Notes: generated from the sequence alone by a model not told the origin. A stretch of 64,000 nucleotides of DNA from Paraescarpia echinospica (GCA_020002185.1 CM034532.1:25584100-25648099), one strand, 5' to 3'. Numbered from the stretch's first letter, positions 10,569 through 24,800 are shown. Numbers and translations are program-made.

Positions 10569-13500
10569 CTATGCATAGATACACCTCACAATATACTGCC
10601 TCAGTCAGTAGAGATCATGCAAGGAGACACACCTCACAATATACTGTCTCAGTCAGTAGAGATCATGCAAGGAGACACACCACGCAATATACTGCCTAGG
10701 TCAGTAGAGATCATGCAAGGAGACACACCACACAATATACTGCCTAGGTCAGTAGAGATCATGCAAGGAGACACACCACACAATATACTGCCTCAGTCAG
10801 TAGAGATCATGCAAGGAGACACACCTCACAATATACTGTCTCAGTCAGTAGAGATCATGCAAGGAGACACACCACACAATATACTGCCTAGGTCAGTAGA
10901 GATCATGCAAGGAGACACACCACACAATATACTGCCTCAGTCAGTAGAGATCATGCAAGGAGACACACCACACAATATACTGCCTCAGTCAGTAGAGATC
11001 ATGCAAGGAGACACACCACACAATATACTGCCTCAGTCAGTAGAGATCATGCAAGGAGACACACCACACAATATACTGCCTCAGTCAGTCATGCAAGGAG
11101 ACACACCACACAAGTAGAGATCACAAGGAGACACACCACACAATTACTGCCTCGGTCAGTAGAAATCATGAAAGGAGACACACCACACAATATACTGCCT
11201 CAGTCAGTAGAGATCACGAAAGGAGACACACCTCACAATATACTGCCTCAGTCAGTAGAGATCACAAAAGGAGACACACCACACAATATACTGCCTAGGT
11301 CAGTAGAGATCATGAAAGGAGACACACCTCACAATATACTGTCTCAGTCAGTAGAGATCATGCAAGGAGACACACCACACAATATACTGCCTCAGTCAGT
11401 AGAGATCATGAAGGAGACACACCTCACAATATACTGCCTCAGTCAGTAGAGACATGCAAGGAGACACACCACACAATATACTGCCTCAGTCACATGAAGG
11501 AGACACACCACACAATATACTGTCTCAGTCAGTAGAGATCATGAAAGGAGACACACCTCACAATACACTGCCTCAGTCAGTAGAGACCATGAAAGGAGAC
11601 ACACCACACAATATACTGCCTCAGTCAGTAGAGATCATGAAAGGAGACACACCTCACAATATACTGCCTCAGTCAGTAGAGATCATGCAAGGAGACACAC
11701 CACACAATATACTGCCTCGGTCAGTAGAGATCATGCAAGGAGACACACCACACAATATACTGCCTCAGTCAGTAGAGATCATGCAAGGAGACACACCACA
11801 CAATATACTGCCTCAGTCAGTAGAGATCATGCAAGGAGACATACCACACAATATACTGCCTCGGTCAGTAGAAATCATGAAAGGAGACACACCTCACAAT
11901 ATACTGCCTCAGTCAGTAGAGATCACGAAAGGAGACACACCTCACAATATACTGCCTCAGTCAGTAGAGATCATGCAAGGAGACACACCACACAATATAC
12001 TGCCTCAGTCAGTAGAGATCACGAAAAAAAGACACACCTCACAATATAATGCCTAGGTCAGTAGAGATCACGAAAGGAGACACACCTCACAATATACTGT
12101 CTCAGTCAGTAGAGACCATGAAAGGAGACACACCTCACAATATATTGCCTCAGTCAGTAGAGACCACGAAAGGAGACACACCACACAATATACTGCCTAG
12201 GTCAGTAGAGATCACGAAAGGAGACACACCTCACAATATACTGCCTCAGTCAGTAGAGACCACAAAAGGAGACACACCTCACAATATACTGCCTAGGTCA
12301 GTAGAGATCATGAAAGGAGACACACCTCACAATATACTGTCTCAGTCAGTAGAGATCACAAAAGGAGACACACCTCACAATATACTGCCTAGGTCAGTAG
12401 AGATCATGAAAGGAGACACACCACACAATATACTGCCTAGGTCAGTAGAGATCATGAAAGGAGACACACCTCACAATATACTGCCTAGGTCAGTAGAGAT
12501 CACAAAAGGAGACACACCACACAATATACTGCCTAGGTCAGTAGAGATCATGAAAGGAGACACACCTCACAATATACTGTCTCAGTCAGTAGAGATCACA
12601 AAAGGAGACACACCTCACAATATACTGCCTCAGTCAGTAGAGATCATGAAAGGAGATTCACCTCACAATATACTGCCTCAGTCAGTAGAGACCATGAAAG
12701 GAGACACACCTCACAATATACTGTCTCAGTCAATAGAGATCATGAAAGGAGACACACCTCACAATATACTGCCTCAGTCAGTAGAGACCATGAAAGGAGA
12801 CACACCACACAATATACTGTCTCAGTCAGTAGAGATCATGAAAGGAGACACACCTCACAATACACTGCCTCAGTCAGTAGAGACCATGAAAGGAGACACA
12901 CTACACAATATACTGTCTCAGTCAGTAGAGATCATGAAAGGAGACACACCTCACAATATACTGCCTCAGTCAGTAGAGACCATGAAAGGAGACACACCTC
13001 ACAATATACTGTCTCAGTCAGTAGAGATCACGAAAGGAGACACACCTCACAATATACTGCCTAGGTCAGTAGAGATCATGAAAGGAGACACACCTCACAA
13101 TATACTGCCTCAGTCAGTAGAGACCATGAAAGGAGACACACCTCACAATATACTGTCTCAGTCAGTAGAGATCACGAAAGGAGACACACCTCACAATATA
13201 CTGCCTAGGTCAGTAGAGATCATGCAAGGAGACACACCTCACAATATACTGTCTCAGTCAGTAGAGATCACGAAAGGAGACACACCTCAAATTATACTGC
13301 CTAGGTCAGTAGAGATCATGAAAGGAGACACACCTCACAATATACTGTCTCAGTCAGTAGAGATCACGAAAGGAGACACATCTCACAATATACTGCCTCA
13401 GTCAGTAGAGACCATGAAAAGAGACACACCTCACAATATACTGTCTTAGTCAGTAGAGATCATGAAAGGAGACACACCTCACAATATACTGTCCCAGTCA

Positions 13501-16500
13501 GTAGAGACCATGAAAGGAGACACACCTCACAATATACTGTCTCAGTCAGTAGAGATCATGAAAGGAGACACACCACACAATATACTGCCTCAGTCAGTAG
13601 AGATCATGAAAGGAGACACACCTCACAATATACTGCCTCAGTCATTAGAGATCATGAAAGGAGACACACCTCACAATACACTGCCTAGGTCAGTAGAGAT
13701 CACGAAAGGAGACACACCTCACAATATACTGTCTCAGTCAGTAGAGATCACGAAAGGAGACACACCTCACAATATACTACCTCAGTCAGTAGAGATCATG
13801 AAATGAGACACACCTCACAATATACTGCCTTAGTCAGTAGAGATCATGAAAGGAGACACCTCACAATATACTGCCAGGTCAGTAGAGATCATGAAAGGAG
13901 ACACACCTCACAATATACTGCCTCAGTCAGTAGAGATCATGAAAGGAGACACACCACACAATATACTGCCTCAGTCAGTAGAGATCATGAAAGGCGACGC
14001 ACCTCACAATATACTGCCTCAGTCAGTAGAGATCATGAAAGGAGACACACCTCACAATATACTGCCAGGTCAGTAGAGATCATGAAAGGAGACACACCTC
14101 ACAATATACTGTCTCAGTCAGTAGAGCCCATGAAAGGAGACACACCTCACAATATACTGTCTCAGTCAGTAGAGATCATGAAAGGAGACACACCTCACAA
14201 TATACTGCCTTAGTCAGAAGAGATCATGAAAGGAGACACACCTCACAATATACTGCCTTAGTCAGTAGAGATCATGAAAGGAGACACACCTCACAATATA
14301 CTGCCTTAGTCAGTAGAGATCATGAAAGGAGACACACCTCACAATATACTGCCTCGGTCAGTAGAAATCATGAAAGGAGACATACCTCACAATATACTGC
14401 CTTAGTCAGTAGAGATCATGAAAGGAGACACACCTCACAATATACTGCCTCGGTCAGTAGAAATCATGAAAGGAGACATACCTCACAATATACTGCCTCA
14501 GTCAATAGAGATCATGAAAGGAGACACACCTCACAATATACTGCCTTAGTCAGTAGAGTTCATGAAAGGAGACACACCTCACAATATACTGCCTTAGTCA
14601 GTAGAGATCATGAAAGGAGACACACCTCACAATATACTGCCTCGGTCAGTAGAAATCATGAAAGGAGACACACCTCACAATATACTGCCTCAGTCAATAG
14701 AGATCATGAAAGGAGACACACCTCACAATATACTGCCTCAGTCAGTAGAGATCATGAAAGGAGACACACCTCACAATATACTGCCTCAATCAATAGAGAT
14801 CATGAAAGGAGACACACCTCACAATATACTGCCTCAGTCAGTAGAGATCATGAAAGGAGACACACCTCACAATATACTGCCTCAGTCAGTAGAAATCATG
14901 AAAGGAGACACACCTCACAATATACTGCCTCAGTCAATAGAGATCATGAAAGGAGACACACCTCACAATATACTGCCTCAGTCAGTAGAGATCATGAAAG
15001 GAGACACACCTCACAATATACTGCCTCAGTCAGTAGAAATCATGAAAGGAGACATACCTCACAATATACTGCCTCAGTCAATAGAGATCATGAAAGGAGA
15101 CACACCTCACAATATACTGCCTCAGTCAGTAGAGATCATGAAAGGAGACACACCTCACAATATACTGCCTCGGTCAGTAGAAATCATGCAAGGAGACACA
15201 CCTCACAATATACTGCCTCAGTCAGTAGAGATCATACAAGGAGACACACCACACAATATACTGCCTCAGTCAGTAGAGACCATGAAAGGAGACACACCTC
15301 ACAATATACTGTCTCAGTCAGTAGAGATCACGAAAGGAGACACACCTCACAATATACTGCCTAGGTCAGTAGAGATCATGCAAGGAGACACACCTCACAA
15401 TATACTGTCTCAGTCAGTAGAGATCACGAAAGGAGACACACCTCACAATATACTGCCTAGGTCAGTAGAGATCATGAAAGGAGACACACCTCACAATATA
15501 CTGTCTCAGTCAGTAGAGATCACGAAAGGAGACACATCTCACAATATACTGCCTCAGTCAGTAGAGACCATGAAAAGAGACACACCTCACAATATACTGT
15601 CTTAGTCAGTAGAGATCATGAAAGGAGACACACCTCACAATATACTGTCCCAGTCAGTAGAGACCATGAAAGGAGACACACCTCACAATATACTGTCTCA
15701 GTCAGTAGAGATCATGAAAGGAGACACACCACACAATATACTGCCTCAGTCAGTAGAGATCATGAAAGGAGACACACCTCACAATATACTGCCTCAGTCA
15801 TTAGAGATCATGAAAGGAGACACACCTCACAATACACTGCCTAGGTCAGTAGAGATCACGAAAGGAGACACACCTCACAATATACTGTCTCAGTCAGTAG
15901 AGATCACGAAAGGAGACACACCTCACAATATACTACCTCAGTCAGTAGAGATCATGAAATGAGACACACCTCACAATATACTGCCTTAGTCAGTAGAGAT
16001 CATGAAAGGAGACACACCTCACAATATACTGCCAGGTCAGTAGAGATCATGAAAGGAGACACACCTCACAATATACTGCCTCAGTCAGTAGAGATCATGA
16101 AAGGAGACACACCACACAATATACTGCCTCAGTCAGTAGAGATCATGAAAGGCGACGCACCTCACAATATACTGCCTCAGTCAGTAGAGATCATGAAAGG
16201 AGACACACCTCACAATATACTGCCAGGTCAGTAGAGATCATGAAAGGAGACACACCTCACAATATACTGTCTCAGTCAGTAGAGCCCATGAAAGGAGACA
16301 CACCTCACAATATACTGTCTCAGTCAGTAGAGATCATGAAAGGAGACACACCTCACAATATACTGCCTTAGTCAGAAGAGATCATGAAAGGAGACACACC
16401 TCACAATATACTGCCTTAGTCAGTAGAGATCATGAAAGGAGACACACCTCACAATATACTGCCTTAGTCAGTAGAGATCATGAAAGGAGACACACCTCAC

Positions 16501-17757
16501 AATATACTGCCTCGGTCAGTAGAAATCATGAAAGGAGACATACCTCACAATATACTGCCTCAGTCAATAGAGATCATGAAAGGAGACACACCTCACAATA
16601 TACTGCCTTAGTCAGTAGAGTTCATGAAAGGAGACACACCTCACAATATACTGCCTTAGTCAGTAGAGATCATGAAAGGAGACACACCTCACAATATACT
16701 GCCTCGGTCAGTAGAAATCATGAAAGGAGACACACCTCACAATATACTGCCTCAGTCAATAGAGATCATGAAAGGAGACACACCTCACAATATACTGCCT
16801 CAGTCAGTAGAGATCATGAAAGGAGACACACCTCACAATATACTGCCTCAGTCAGTAGAGATCATGAAAGGAGACACACCTCACAATATACTGCCTCAGT
16901 CAGTAGAGATCATGAAAGGAGACACACCTCACAATATACTGCCTCGGTCAGTAGAAATCATGAAAGGAGACACACCTCACAATATACTGCCTCAGTCAAT
17001 AGAGATCATGAAAGGAGACACACCTCACAATATACTGCCTCAGTCAGTAGAGATCATGAAAGGAGACACACCTCACAATATACTGCCTCAGTCAGTAGAA
17101 ATCATGAAAGGAGACATACCTCACAATATACTGCCTCAGTCAATAGAGATCATGAAAGGAGACACACCTCACAATATACTGCCTCAGTCAGTAGAGATCA
17201 TGAAAGGAGACACACCTCACAATATACTGCCTCGGTCAGTAGAAATCATGCAAGGAGACACACCTCACAATATACTGCCTCAGTCAGTAGAGATCATGCA
17301 AGGAGACACACCTCACAATATACTGCCTCAGTCAGTAGAGATCATGAAAGGAGACACACCTCACAATATACTGCCTCGGTCAGTAGAGACCATGAAAGGA
17401 GACACACCTCACAATATACTGCCTCAGTCAGTAGAGATCATGAAAGGAGACACACCTCACAATATACTGCCTCAGTCAGTAGAGACCATGCAAGGAGACA
17501 CACCTCACAATATACTGCCTCAGTCAGTAGAGACCATGAAAGGAGACACACCTCACAATATACTGCCTCAGTCAGTAGAGACCATGCAAGGAGACACACC
17601 TCACAATATACTGCCTCAGTCAGTAGAGATCATGCAAGGAGACACACCTCACAATATACTGCCTCAGTCAGTAGAGACCATGCAAGGAGACACACCTCAC
17701 AATATACTGCCTCGGTCAGTAGAGACCATGCAAGGAGACACACCACACAATATACTA
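10569..17757. repeat. 7.2 kb array of a 48 bp unit
   Basis: About 150 copies of a 48 bp unit containing CAGTCAGTAGAGATCATGAA and GGAGACACACCTCACAATAT. The unit length is a multiple of three, so long open frames arise (up to 466 codons of a 16-residue repeat such as MKGDTPHNILPQSVEI), but many units carry CCTTAG stops or 1-2 bp indels. It is therefore a non-coding satellite-like array. Left-end units carry ATGCAAGG and CCACACAA variants, middle units ATGAAAGG and CCTCACAA, and the right end returns to ATGCAAGG. Confidence 0.97.
13110..17330. repeat. Higher-order duplication (about 2.1 kb x 2) in the 48 bp array
   Basis: A block starting near 13110 is repeated from near 15266. The unusual variants recur in order: CTGTCTTAG then a 114-codon block (13462 and 15618), GGCGACGCACC (13993 and 16151), and GTAGAGTTCATG (14556 and 16618). 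The offset shifts from 2156 to 2158 to 2062 bp, explained by a 2 bp deletion in the first copy and loss of two units (96 bp) in the second. Confidence 0.9.
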
Positions 17758-19620
17758 TGCGAACTGCTTTGGCTATACCAGCCATGGCTGAACCAATTCA
17801 TTTCCATGTCTTAAATTTCCCCTGGCACCTGGACGGGTGACTTATAAATGAAGCAGAGGTTCATGACCTTAATTAAATTATGTTTGCTTTTATTTGCAAA
17901 TATTAAAACTACAAACTAGCACATGCTCATAGGCCAATACTTTGTACAGCTAATGCTATATGAATCAGTAGTCAACAGCTGCAATGCAATGTGTTAATTA
18001 CACCAGTGCTATGGCGATTGTAATACAATATTCAATTGGTATACCTGATTTCAATTTTTTATTTTGCATAGGTGGGAGAAACAGAGTAGACACATTGTAC
18101 CTGCTTGTCAGAAATACAAATAATTGGTGTCCAATTACATAGGAACAAATAAAATATATTTATAGGTGTTTGAAAACTTCAGGTATTCAATAATAGTAAC
18201 TTTAGAAAATGATTAGGATGTGTGCAAAGATACGGTATAAATTTTAAAATTACATCACGATAACTGCCGTACACGTGATGTTTGTGCCACCTTGTGCGCA
18301 TCATAAAACACAGAACTTTAAGAAGACATTATCTTTGAATGAGGCACAGCCTGAAAGCTTCAGTGACCTCGATGAGGCACTCCTCTCTATTTACGGGTTT
18401 CAACAACATACTATGAATAGATGTGTTGTGATCAGACTGATGTATAGAAAGCAGAATTGTTCTCCTCCATGAACTGCCCATGTTGACTGCAACCACGTAA
18501 TTAATATCACATGCATGTGCTCCACTAGTGTGAAGATACATACGCCACAGAATATGAAAGAAGGTACTTAATGTATCGTTGTTATTGTGAAATGGAAACA
18601 AAGATAACTGGATTTTGTGGAATAATTAAAGGTAAAATGTTACCAGCCACAGCGAATTAAGTATTACGTCACATAGGCCTAAGCTGCATGTTAGCCTAAA
18701 ATGTCCAGTCAATTTTGGGATTTTGACGTAAATACGTGCATTACGATCTGATTTTTCAATATCCGGTTTATTTTCCTTAACAAGTAATTCAACAAGTAAT
18801 TCAAAACGAATAAAATACATGCATTTATGAATCCATGAATTAAAAAACCATAGGCAATACGAGTCAAAATGACCTAATTTCACAAAACATAATTTTTAAA
18901 GTTTGTTTCAATTTTAACAATACGTAAAAAACTGCTGAAGATATTTCAAAAAATGAGGTGTCATTTTAGAACTTATGATCTATAGAAAACAAAATGGAAC
19001 AAAACTGCATTTCAGTTTCCTGTCACAGAATATATACTTTGTTAACATACAAAGTACCAGTTTTGTTTAAGTGCTGGAGGAGGATTTTTTATTGAATGTC
19101 TTCATCAGTAGATGTGACGTCGTCCAATAGGACGTCACATGTACTGATGAAGATTACTTAGGTAGGTACTCAGGCAGAAGCTTCTACACTATAATTAACA
19201 TTGATACATTAAAAAGAAATTCATTACAAAATTAACTATCCTGAAAAATGTCCAGTAATGCTGGAAGAGGGAAATTTGCCTATACCGTGTACCTCCAAGA
19301 CTGCACTCATTCCTTCTTATGCATGTTTAAATGTATATATTACGAAAAGAGAAATTACACCATATTAATGTATTATACAAATAACATGTACGCCAAGAGT
19401 TGTACGACCAACGTCAACCTACCTACGCTGTCAGTTTCCCGTCTTCTTCTGTTCCATGCAACTCTAGGAATATCTCCAAATTTTGTGTGCTACAAGCACC
19501 AACCGCTCTCACTGACGTTTAAGCTGTCTCTGACTGGAGCCCAACTGCAGGAGTTGCCTGATTATTTCCAGTGGTTGCACAACGGAATCATTGAGGCCTG
19601 ACCTCTTGGGCTGCTAAGTA
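17758..19620. other. AT-rich intergenic sequence, no gene supported
   Basis: Low-complexity AT-rich DNA. Open frames at 18275-18472 and 19248-19601 are the longest but have no recognisable domains, no good splice context and unbiased composition. A strong palindrome lies inside (19100-19152). Confidence 0.5.
19100..19152. repeat. Near-perfect 22 bp inverted repeat (hairpin) with CRE-like arms
   Basis: The left arm CTTCATCAGTAGATGTGACG plus TC and the right arm GACGTCACATGTACTGATGA plus AG are reverse complements with one mismatch, around the 9 bp loop GTCCAATAG. Each arm contains GACGTC with TGACGTC context (CRE-like), and the loop contains CCAAT. It could be a foldback element remnant or a protein-binding palindrome; neither is shown. 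Confidence 0.85.
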
Positions 19621-19739
19621 CTATCAGTGCATTCAGAGCAGTTAAAGAGAGCGTCAGACCATGAAATATCATTTGTTGTGCCTACTGAAAAACACTGCAA
19701 AGGCATGCACCAGGGCATGGGTAGTGAGACAGAAATCAA

Positions 19740-20445
19740 AGGGAAGAAATACCTGAGTGAATTATGTAGTAGAACACAACAATGCCTAAGTGAATGGTGT
19801 AATACGAATCACACTGCAAAACACAAAAATACCTTTGTGAATGATGTTCCATGAATCATGTTGCAAAACACACAAAAATACCTTCGTGAATGATGTTCCA
19901 TGAATAACGTTGCAAAACACCAAAATACCTTTGTGAATGATGTTCCATGAATCATGTCGCAAAACACAAAAATAGCTGAGTGAAAGATGTACCATGAATG
20001 ATGTTGCAATTATAACACAAAATACCTTAGTGAATGGTGTACCATGAATGATGTATCAATTAAAACACAAAATACCTTAGTGAATGGTGTACCATGAATG
20101 ATGTTGCAATTATAACACAAAATACCTTAGTGAATGGTGTACCATGAATGATGTCGCAATTATAACACAAAATACCTTAGTGAATGGTGTACCATGAATG
20201 ATGTTGTAATTATAACACAAAATACCTTCGTGAATGGTATACCATGAATGATGTATCAATTAAAACTCAAAAATACCTGAGTGAATTATGTATTATGAGT
20301 CACATAGCAATTAAAACACAAACAAATACTTTGTTGAATGATGCACCATGAATGATGTAACAATTAAAACACAAAAATATCTCAGTGAATAATGTATCAT
20401 GAATGATGTAGTAAAACAAAGAAATACCTGAATAAAATATGTTGT
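19740..20445. repeat. ~50 bp minisatellite
   Basis: About 14 diverged copies of a unit containing ACAAAATACCTTAGTGAATG and GTACCATGAATGATGT. The left units (TTCCATGAATCATGTTGCAA) form a distinct subfamily. Confidence 0.92.
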
Positions 20446-20448
20446 ATG

Positions 20449-21950
20449 ATGTATACATCAACTAGTTGTTGGGGCCAGGATCTACAGATGTTTCTATACA
20501 TCTATTAGTTGTGGGGGCCAGGATCTACAGATGTTTCTATGCATCAACTAGTTGTTGGGGCCAGGATCTACAGATGTTTATATGCATCAACTAGTTGTGG
20601 GGGCCAGGATCTACATGTTTCTATGCATCAACTAGTTGTTGGGGCCAGGATCTACAGATGTTTATATGCATCAACTAGTTGTAGGGGCCAGGATCTACAT
20701 GTTTCTATGCATCAACTAGTTGTTGGGGCCAGGATCTACATATGTTTCTATGCATCAACTAGTTGTTGGGGCCAGGATCTACAGATGTTTCTATGCATCA
20801 ACTAGTTGTTGGGGCCAGGATCTACAGATGTTTCTATGCATCAACTAGTTGTTGGGGCCAGGATCTACAGATGTTTCTATGCATCAACTAGTTGTGGGGG
20901 CCAGGATCTACATGTTTCTATGCATCAACTAGTTGTTGGGGCCAGGATCTACAGATGTTTCTATGCATCAACTAGTTGTTGGGGCCAGGATCTACAGATG
21001 TTTATATGCATCAACTAGTTGTTGGGGCCAGGATCTACATATGTTTATATGCATCAACTAGTTGTGGGGGCCAGGATCTACATGTTTATAGGCATCAACT
21101 AGTTGTTGGGGCCAGGATCTACATATGTTTCTATGCATCAACTAGTTGTTGGGGCCAGGATCTACATATGTTTCTATGCATCAACTAGTTGTGGGGGCCA
21201 GGATCTACATGTTTCTATGCATCAACTAGTTGTTGGGGCCAGGATCTACAGATGTTTCTATACATCAACTAGTTGTGGGGGCCAGGATCTACATGTTTCT
21301 ATGCATCAACTAGTTGTTGGGGCCAGGATCTACAGATGTTTCTATGCATCAACTAGTTGTTTGGGGATAAGATCTATAGATGTTTCTATGCATCAACTAG
21401 TTGTTTGGGGCTAGGGTCCACAGATGTTTCTATGCATCAACTAGTTGTTTGGGGCTAGGATCTACAGATGTTTCTATGCATCAACTAGTTGTTTGGGGCC
21501 AGCATCTACATATGTTTCTATGCATCAACTAGTTGTTGGGGCCAGGATCTACAGATGTTTCTATGCATCAACTAGTTGTTGGGGCCAGGATCTACAGATG
21601 TTTCTATGCATCAACTAGTTGTTGGGGCCAGGATCTACAGATGTTTCTATGCATCAACTAGTTGTTGGGGCCAGGATCTACATATGTTTCTATGCATCAA
21701 CTAGTTGTTGGGGCCAGGATCTACATATGTTTCTATGTATCAACTAGTTGTTGGGGCCAGGATCTACAGATGTTTATATGCATCAACTAGTTGTTGGGGC
21801 CAGGATCTACATATGTTTCTATGCATCAACTAGTTGTTGGGGCCAGGATCTACATATGTTTCTATGCATCAACTAGTTGTTGGGGCCAGGATCTACATAT
21901 GTTTCTATGCATCAACTAGTTGGTAAGGGCCAGGATCTACAGATGTTTAT
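20449..21950. repeat. 43 bp minisatellite
   Basis: About 35 copies of a 43 bp unit containing CATCAACTAGTTGTTGGGGC and CAGGATCTACAGATGT. Each unit carries the palindrome AACTAGTT. Deletion variants lacking AGA or ATA before TGTTTCT alternate with full units. A single decayed unit persists near 22060-22100. Confidence 0.96.
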
Positions 21951-22429
21951 ACGGGACAACACTACCAGATAAAGTTGTGACTCAGTGACTCGGAAACGTG
22001 GCTTGTTTGCTGATAACACAAGTCAGATGTATGTTTGTATAAGAGCTTAATAGTAAGCCAACATCTATTAGTTGTGGGGGCCATGATCAACATATGTTTC
22101 TGTGGACCCATTAGCAAAGTGTTATGGAATTATATGGAAATTAATAGAATAACTATATAAATCTAAAACATTCTGTATAACGTCTGTGGAATTGTAAAAC
22201 ATAATTGTTGTGGCAGTGAAATCTATAGAATTCAATAGAATATTATACAGAGAAAATATTTTATTAACATTTTCCACAAAGATCCCATGTAATATATTTC
22301 ATAGGATATATTCTATAGATATACTACAGTGTTTTGTTAAGGATCACAATCAGCCACACTAAACAAGGTTCTATGACAGTCTTAAATGGCCGCAGCTTGA
22401 GATTACATATAAATATATATATATAATAT
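21951..22429. other. AT-rich spacer, nothing seen
   Basis: No gene or clear repeat apart from one decayed 43 bp unit and the (TA)n run at about 22410. Confidence 0.5.
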
Positions 22430-23525
22430 AACAATGGGTGAACCCCAAGGCTCAATATTGGGTCCTTTATTGTTCATAATATATATGAATTATATTATCC
22501 ACTCTAGTAATTCATTTAAGTTCATGTTTGCAGATGACACCATATTATTCACTACACTCAATTCTAATGGACACTATGATATTCACAATGAAATACTAAA
22601 CAGTAAATTATAAAAAAAATTAGTATTTGGCTCAAAGTGAACAAACTTTCACTAAATGTTAAGAAAACAAAAGCCATGATATTTCATATGCCACAAAAAA
22701 GGTTCAGCTTCCTCTCCTTCGAATAGCTGAACCAAATATCGAATATGTAGATAATTTTAATTTTCTCAGCATCACTATTAACAAACACTTAAATTGGGCT
22801 AGTCATATTGACGCACTGACTTCAAAAATATCCAAAATAATAGGAGTGTTAAATAGTCTCAAACATATCCTATCAATCAACATCCCGAGAACAATCTATA
22901 ACTCCCTAATCGTATGCCACCTCAATTATGCAGTGTTCGTCTGGGGGTCTCAGAGTAACCTAAATAATAACATTATCAAATTACAGAAAAGGGCAGTTAG
23001 AATTATAACTTCTAGTGATTACCTGGCTCATAGTGAACCAATTTTTAAGAGACTTTACCTCTTAAAGCATGATGACATATATAAAATTTAACTACTCAAA
23101 TTTATTTACAAATTGATCAACAAGCAGCTGCCTGATTATTTCAATCAAAACCTACTCTTATTAAATACCCATGCCATCAGCATGCTACTAGGACATACAC
23201 AAATGTATTTATCCATAGAGTAAATCGTAAATTCTCCAAAAGAAACATCAGGTTCAGCAAAGCAGATATTCAATAATTCTCCCGATATCATTATTAATAA
23301 AATATTCACATAAAGTATCCACGAATTCTCCGCCTATATTAAAAGATACATTATTGAAAGATATCAGAATGCTCGTACTATTATTAACTGTTATATATGT
23401 GGAAGATAATTAACTAAAATTTATTGTTATGTCTATTGATGCATTTTGTGATTTTGTGTCTCATTATATGCGTATATGTGCACATGTATATGTCAGCTAC
23501 TGTACGTACTTTTGATTATAATCTT
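22430..23525 (+). mobile_element. 5'-truncated, decayed non-LTR retrotransposon (LINE) 1
   Basis: Plus-strand remnants of a reverse transcriptase: GEPQGSILGPLLFIIYMN near 22437 (fingers/palm block) and FMFADDTILF near 22525, carrying the catalytic Asp pair. Further on, 22846-23091 encodes the C-terminal thumb region with LNYAVFVWGSQSNLN and LQKRAVRIITSSDYLAHSEP. Several frameshifts and stops break the frame. The RT motifs fit the jockey/CR1 superfamily of LINEs. The 5' part (endonuclease, RT N-terminus) is absent, as is usual for target-primed insertions. Confidence 0.88.
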
Positions 23526-23554
23526 TTCTAGATTTTAACAAGATTTAACAAGAT

Positions 23555-23583
23555 TGCCATCCAGAAAATTACTCTGGATGGCA
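23555..23583 (-). other. 3' stem-loop of LINE 2
   Basis: TGCCATCCAG and CTGGATGGCA form a perfect 10 bp stem around a 9 nt loop. It lies between the RT stop codon and the terminal short tandem repeat of the minus-strand LINE, where CR1-class elements carry the RNA structure recognised by their reverse transcriptase. Confidence 0.75.
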
Positions 23584-23631
23584 GGTGGACAAGGAAGCCT
23601 TTTGGCTTATCGAGAGTCCAATACTTTTTAT

Positions 23632-24800
23632 CTACATGTATCCCGCCTTTTTAAGGTGTGTGTCGATTTTATTTTTAAACATATTCACGCTACTAGCACC
23701 AACACAATCAGGAGATAATCTGTTCCATTCATTTACAGTCCTTTGTGAGAATGAGAACTTTCTTATATCTAATCTACACTGCTCCTTTACTAATGTAGCT
23801 TCATGTCCTCTGGTCCTTCTATTTTTCTTAACTGAGAAAAAAATGTTTCTATCAATATTTTCATAACCATTCAATATTTTAAACACTTCTATGTGATCTC
23901 CTCTCAATCTCCTGGTCTCTAATGTTGTTAAACCACATTCTTTTAGGCGTATTTCGTAACTAAGATCCCTCAGATTTTGTATCATTTTAGTCGCTCTCCT
24001 CTGTACTCTTTCTAGCATATCTATGTCCTTCTTGCGATATGGCCTCCATGCTTGTATACAATATTCTAAATGAGGCCTCACTGTTGTTTTGTACAGCGGT
24101 ACTATTAATTCTTTTTTCTTATACGCTATATTTCGCCTAATTAATCCAAGGATTTGATTTCCCTTTGACGCTGCAATTCCGCACTGCTCTGAAACCTTCA
24201 TATCAGCACTAATGGTTAACCCCAAGTCCTTTTCTTTTACAGTAGTACTTAGAACAGTACCCCCCATTTTATATTTTACCTCTTCATTCCCATGACCTGA
24301 GTGGAGGCATTTACATTTCCCAAAATTGAACAGCATTTGCCACTTTTCAGACCATTTGATCAACCTATCAAGATCATCTTGTAAATGCTGTCTGTCTCCA
24401 TCACTTTTAATCCTTCTAAACACTTTTGTATCATCCATAAATTTTAACACCTTGCTTGTTATATCATCGTCCAAATCGTTGATATATATTAAGAATAATA
24501 TAGGTCCTAGTACTGATCCCTGTGGTACCCCACTCAATACCGATTTCCAGTTTGAAGCCTCCCCATCAACTACTACACGTTGTCTTCTGTCATTCAGCCA
24601 TTTTCTATCCAGTTTATTATACCATTTCCTATGCCATGGGCCTTTAGCTTAAGGAGTAATCTTTGATGTGGTACTTTGTCGAAAGCTTTTTGAAAATCTA
24701 AATAGATGATATCTACTGGTGATCCCTCATCTACCCACCTAGTGATGTCTTCCAAAAAACATAACATATTTGTTAAGCATGACCTCGCTTTTAAAACCCA
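23632..24800 (-). pseudogene. LINE 2 reverse transcriptase, C-terminal two thirds (frameshifted)
   Basis: The open stretch at 24537-23632 covers SGVPQGSVLGP to the C-terminus (about 300 codons), with the catalytic FMDDT near residue 34 and the thumb and connection region after it. Upstream, motif A (DFQKAFD) is in a different frame, separated by frameshifts near 24590 and 24800. The N-terminal RT segment continues at 25258-24791 (about 155 codons). The enzyme would copy its own RNA at a nicked target site in the nucleus; this copy cannot make a complete protein. Confidence 0.88.

Noticed and set aside
10253..10576. Overlapping frames on both strands in the unique spacer between arrays
   Set aside because: No similarity recognised and the two strands compete; too short to support.
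12049..17814. Repeat protein with a 16-residue unit (MKGDTPHNILPQSVEI)
   Set aside because: Unit length is a multiple of three so frames stay open by chance; stops and small indels are frequent in many units and there is no signal, promoter or unique flanking domain.
19248..19601. 117-codon frame as a possible gene or exon
   Set aside because: No recognisable domain, AT-rich context, no convincing splice sites or start context; left as unannotated.
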